In this document: positions 61,114-64,000 of the stretch, piece by piece
How the letters are laid out: every line of letters starts with the position of its first letter
Numbering within the stretch: the stretch's first letter is position 1
NCBI RefSeq assembly: GCF_004303025.1
Contig: NZ_PJQW01000002.1
Span: 231,147 to 295,146, forward strand
Reading direction: 5' to 3'
Origin: Flavobacterium sp. J27
Lineage (GTDB): Bacteria > Bacteroidota > Bacteroidia > Flavobacteriales > Flavobacteriaceae
Length of the DNA: 64,000 bases
Position numbers and translations under genes: made by a program
The notes under the pieces: generated by a model
Seen by the model: the letters and a program-made list of their open reading frames with translations, nothing else
Told to the model about the DNA's origin: nothing
Databases searched by the model: none

Positions 61114-62721
61114 TTATAGTGAAACTCCTCTTTTCCAAGGAATAAAATCATTCTGATTTAAAAGTTTAGCTTTTGTAATTGTTTTTCCACTGGCTACATC
61201 AATAATAAAATGGAGCATTTCCTCTCCCATTTCTTCAATAGTCTTTTCTCCTCTAATAATGGCACCAGTATCTATATCTATAATATCGGGCATTTTTTGT
61301 GCTAATTCTGAGTTGGATGAAACTTTAATTATAGGTGCAATAGGGTTGCCAGTTGGTGTTCCTAAACCTGTAGTGAACAAAACTAAAGTAGCACCAGAAC
61401 CCACCATAGCTGTTGTACTTTCTACATCATTTCCTGGTGTATTTAATAAATTTAATCCTGCTGTGGTAACATATTCTCCATAGTCTAAAACATCGCAAAC
61501 GGGAGAAGTTCCTCCTTTTTTAGCTGCTCCTGCTGATTTCATTGCATCAGTAATTAAACCATCTTTTATATTTCCAGGTGAAGGGTTCATATCAAAACCA
61601 GAACCAGCATCTACAACTGATTTTTCAAAAGCTTTCATTAATTTTAGAAATTTTTCTCCTTTTTCCACTTTTACACAACGGTTTACCAGTTCTTGTTCGA
61701 CACCACATAATTCAGGAAATTCAGATAAGATAGCTGTGCCACCTAAAGCTGCTAATAAATCGGAAACATGACCTAAAGTTGGATTAGCGGAAATACCTGA
61801 AAAACCATCAGAACCACCACATTCTAAACCAACTCTTAGTTTAGATAAAGGCGCTGATTTTCTTTCTATTTTATTGGCTTCCTTAATAGCTTCAAATGAA
61901 TCTTTAATTATAGCTGATAACATTTCATCAACGGTACCCATTTTTTGTTGTTCATAAATAATAATAGGTTTCTTAGAGTTAGGATTAATGATTTGTAACG
62001 CTTGTTTAAAAATTTCAATTTGCAAATTTTGACAACCTAAGCTCAATACTGTAGCACCAGCAACATTAGGATTATTTACATAACCTGCTAATAATTTGGC
62101 TAATAATTCAGAATCTTGTCTTATGCCTCCACACCCGCCTTGATGTGTAATAAATTTAACATCAATATTTTCAAAAACATTCTCAGTAATCGTTTCTTCG
62201 TCAGCAGATGCACCACTATTTACTAAAGAACGCAACAACATCTGATGTTTATTAACTTTATGTTTTAAAAGTTCTTTTTCGAATACTTCTTTTAAAATTT
62301 CAATATTTCTATTTTCACAAAAAACCAAAGGAAAAAACAACCAAACGTTTTCTGTTCCTACTTGTCCATCTTCACGATGATATCCTAGAAAGGTTTTATC
62401 TTTCCATTTCTCAATATTTGGAGCAATCCAAGAAATGGAACCTGTTTTTCCGAATACTTTTTCACTTTGATGCGTAACATTAATCGTAGTTAAGACTTCA
62501 CCTTTTTTAATTGGAGTATTGGCTTTACCCACTAAAACACCATACATAATAATTCTATCCCCTTTTTCAAAATCTTGTGACGCAATTTTATGTTTTGCTT
62601 TCACTGATTTTGTAATTGTAATTGTAGTACCTTCAAAAGTTACTTTTTCACCCTCATTTAAATCGACAAGGGCAACAATAACATTGTCAGAAGGATGTAC
62701 TTTAATTAATTGCTTTTGCAT
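61114..62721 (-). CDS. uxaA: Altronate dehydratase
   Basis: 535 residues of the UxaA/GarD family, converting D-altronate to 2-keto-3-deoxy-D-gluconate in the galacturonate pathway. The small N-terminal SAF domain (about 1-95) is followed by the main part with TFLGYHREDGQVGTENVWLF, THQGGCGGIRQDSELLA and GLECGGSDGFSGISANPTLG. Length is right for the fused, two-domain form. It starts 10 bases after the uxaB stop. Confidence 0.93.
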   Translation of the reverse strand: MQKQLIKVHPSDNVIVALVDLNEGEKVTFEGTTITITKSVKAKHKIASQDFEKGDRIIMYGVLVGKANTPIKKGEVLTTINVTHQSEKVFGKTGSISWIAPNIEKWKDKTFLGYHREDGQVGTENVWLFFPLVFCENRNIEILKEVFEKELLKHKVNKHQMLLRSLVNSGASADEETITENVFENIDVKFITHQGGCGGIRQDSELLAKLLAGYVNNPNVAGATVLSLGCQNLQIEIFKQALQIINPNSKKPIIIYEQQKMGTVDEMLSAIIKDSFEAIKEANKIERKSAPLSKLRVGLECGGSDGFSGISANPTLGHVSDLLAALGGTAILSEFPELCGVEQELVNRCVKVEKGEKFLKLMKAFEKSVVDAGSGFDMNPSPGNIKDGLITDAMKSAGAAKKGGTSPVCDVLDYGEYVTTAGLNLLNTPGNDVESTTAMVGSGATLVLFTTGLGTPTGNPIAPIIKVSSNSELAQKMPDIIDIDTGAIIRGEKTIEEMGEEMLHFIIDVASGKTITKAKLLNQNDFIPWKRGVSL

Positions 62722-62731
62722 GATTACCTTC

Positions 62732-64000
62732 TTAAGAATTGAATTTCATTTTAAAATTTTGAAAGCCAATTTCAATTCCATTGGTTTCAATTTCGGTTAG
62801 AGCTGACAAAACAGCTTCTGCTAATCCTTTTACTTCTAGTAAATTATATTCCCAAAAATCTTCATTTTCTAAAGTAGCATGAACAATTTTAGGTAAGTCA
62901 TTAGTATCCCAAAGTGTGCTAAAAAAGGATATGATTTCAGCGTTATCATTAATTGGCAAAGCTTTTCCGTTCCAATCGCCCTTATAGAATTGGATTAAAC
63001 AAGCCAATGAAAAAGTGAGATGTAAAGGTAGTTCTTGATTATTGGTAACATATGTTAATAGACTTGGCAACACTCTTACTTTAAATTTTGAAACCGTATT
63101 TAAGGCAATATCTGATAATTTATGGATGATAAATGGATTTCTAAAACGATCCATTACCTCTTCTGCATAATTTGCAATTTCAGTAGGATTCATGTCAAGC
63201 GTAGTGTTAATTTCACCGATTACTTCATTAACAAAGTTTCCTGTAAATGTACCGTCTACTGTTTCTCTTACTGTTTCATTTCCATATAAAATAGAGAAAG
63301 GTACCATGGCTGTATGGGCTCCATTTAGTATACGAACTTTTAAGGTTCTAAACTCTTGCATATCCTCCACAATTTTCACATTCAAATCGGTTTTATGAAA
63401 TGGTAACTTTTGTTTTAAAGCTTCATCTCCTTCAATTACCCAAAGAAAGAAAGGTTCTGCTGTAACAATTAAATTATCGGAATAATCTAGTTTATTATTG
63501 TATTCTTCTATTTCATTTTTTGGATAACCCGGAACGATTCTGTCAACTAAAGTATTGTGATAAGTACAAGCTTCTAATAACCATGTTTTGAATGCGTTAT
63601 CCAAATTCCATAAATCACAATACTGCAATAAAATATTCTTTAAAGTAGCTGCATTATAATTTATTAATTCACAAGGTATAATGGTTACTCCTTTGCTAAA
63701 ATCACCTTTGAAATGTTGAAATCTTTCGTGCAATAAAATGGCTAATTTTGCAGGGAAAGAAGCCGGAGGTTGCATAGTTGATAAATCGCTATCTACAAAT
63801 TCGATTCCTGCTTCAGTAGTATTTGAAATTATAAATTGCAACTCTTCTTCTTTGGCTAAAGCTATAAAACTCTTAAATTCGGTGTAAGGATTGATCCCTT
63901 TTATTACATTTTTAATTAAAGTTATATCTTGAATTTTTTCTCCTTTCTTCACGCCATTCATGAATAAAGTATATAATCCATCTTGATCATTTAGCATATG
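62732..64000 (-). CDS. uxaB: Tagaturonate reductase, 5' end outside the window
   Basis: At least 422 residues; the frame is open to the window edge, and the usual N-terminal Rossmann start (about 60 residues) must lie beyond 64000. An ATG at 63997 is internal. ILNGAHTAMVPFSILYGNETVRETV, KVRVLPSLLTYV and the mannitol-dehydrogenase-type C-terminal domain identify the family; pairing with uxaA favours UxaB (tagaturonate to altronate) over UxuB. Confidence 0.88.
   Translation of the reverse strand, partial: HMLNDQDGLYTLFMNGVKKGEKIQDITLIKNVIKGINPYTEFKSFIALAKEEELQFIISNTTEAGIEFVDSDLSTMQPPASFPAKLAILLHERFQHFKGDFSKGVTIIPCELINYNAATLKNILLQYCDLWNLDNAFKTWLLEACTYHNTLVDRIVPGYPKNEIEEYNNKLDYSDNLIVTAEPFFLWVIEGDEALKQKLPFHKTDLNVKIVEDMQEFRTLKVRILNGAHTAMVPFSILYGNETVRETVDGTFTGNFVNEVIGEINTTLDMNPTEIANYAEEVMDRFRNPFIIHKLSDIALNTVSKFKVRVLPSLLTYVTNNQELPLHLTFSLACLIQFYKGDWNGKALPINDNAEIISFFSTLWDTNDLPKIVHATLENEDFWEYNLLEVKGLAEAVLSALTEIETNGIEIGFQNFKMKFNS

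Noticed and set aside
38459-64000. Pectin locus as a recently acquired island
   Set aside because: Base composition looks like the flanks, and no integrase, tRNA, insertion sequence or direct repeats were seen at its edges; only one edge is in the window.

Overview
The window is about 32% GC and reads as the chromosome of a member of the Flavobacteriaceae (Bacteroidota), probably Flavobacterium or a close relative. The evidence is convergent: promoters with the Bacteroidota -7 element TAnnTTTG, at least seven secreted proteins ending in a type IX secretion (T9SS) sorting domain, a SusC/SusD pair, ApbE/DUF4266/DUF3570 genes, and a bifunctional hisB. No rRNA, tRNA, insertion sequence, prophage or CRISPR array was seen. 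No intergenic gap exceeds 300 bases.

Layout. 1-2.7 kb: the 3' end of sucD, a di-haem cytochrome c peroxidase lipoprotein, and an ECF sigma factor / small membrane protein / Spy-like periplasmic protein trio. 2.9-7.8 kb: fabG, a membrane-anchored vWA-like protein and an LTA-synthase-type membrane enzyme. 7.9-13.1 kb: a redox cassette (thioredoxin-like protein, ApbE flavin transferase, DUF4266 mini-lipoprotein, DUF3570 outer-membrane protein) followed without a break by a response regulator and its histidine kinase. 13.2-20.3 kb: a metal-efflux operon (small secreted protein, CzcA-type RND pump fused to a TolC-like channel, adaptor, small membrane protein, VIT/CCC1 transporter). 20.4-27.8 kb: a complete histidine operon hisGDCBHAFIE behind a His-rich leader peptide and attenuator. 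27.9-38.3 kb: ordinary genes (T9SS-exported proteins, DUF2461, OmpA, thioesterase, MscS, DedA-like, secreted MsrA/MsrB). 38.4-64 kb: a pectin utilisation locus with PL9, PL1, PL10-CE8, CE8, GH28, GH105, CE12, esterases, DUF4861, SusC/SusD, a LacI-type regulator and the hexuronate genes uxaA and uxaB (uxaB runs off the edge).

Two regulatory patterns tie genes together and are the main discoveries. First, four CTTAA words spaced exactly 11 bp apart (7860-7897) lie upstream of the LTA-synthase-like gene and the redox cassette. The same 38-bp arrangement recurs at 13045-13082 upstream of the efflux operon, and both sites lie exactly 21 bp from a perfect TAnnTTTG box. This is the footprint expected of the OmpR/PhoB-type regulator encoded between them, so redox cassette, envelope enzyme and metal efflux may form one stress regulon.

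Second, a near-identical palindrome (CGTAATCGATTACG) occurs three times in the pectin locus, once before each of its three predicted transcription units, as expected for the divergently encoded LacI-type repressor. In the proposed pathway, lyases and esterases cut and deacetylate pectin outside the cell, SusCD imports oligomers, GH28/GH105 finish them, and UxaB/UxaA take the uronic acid to 2-keto-3-deoxygluconate.
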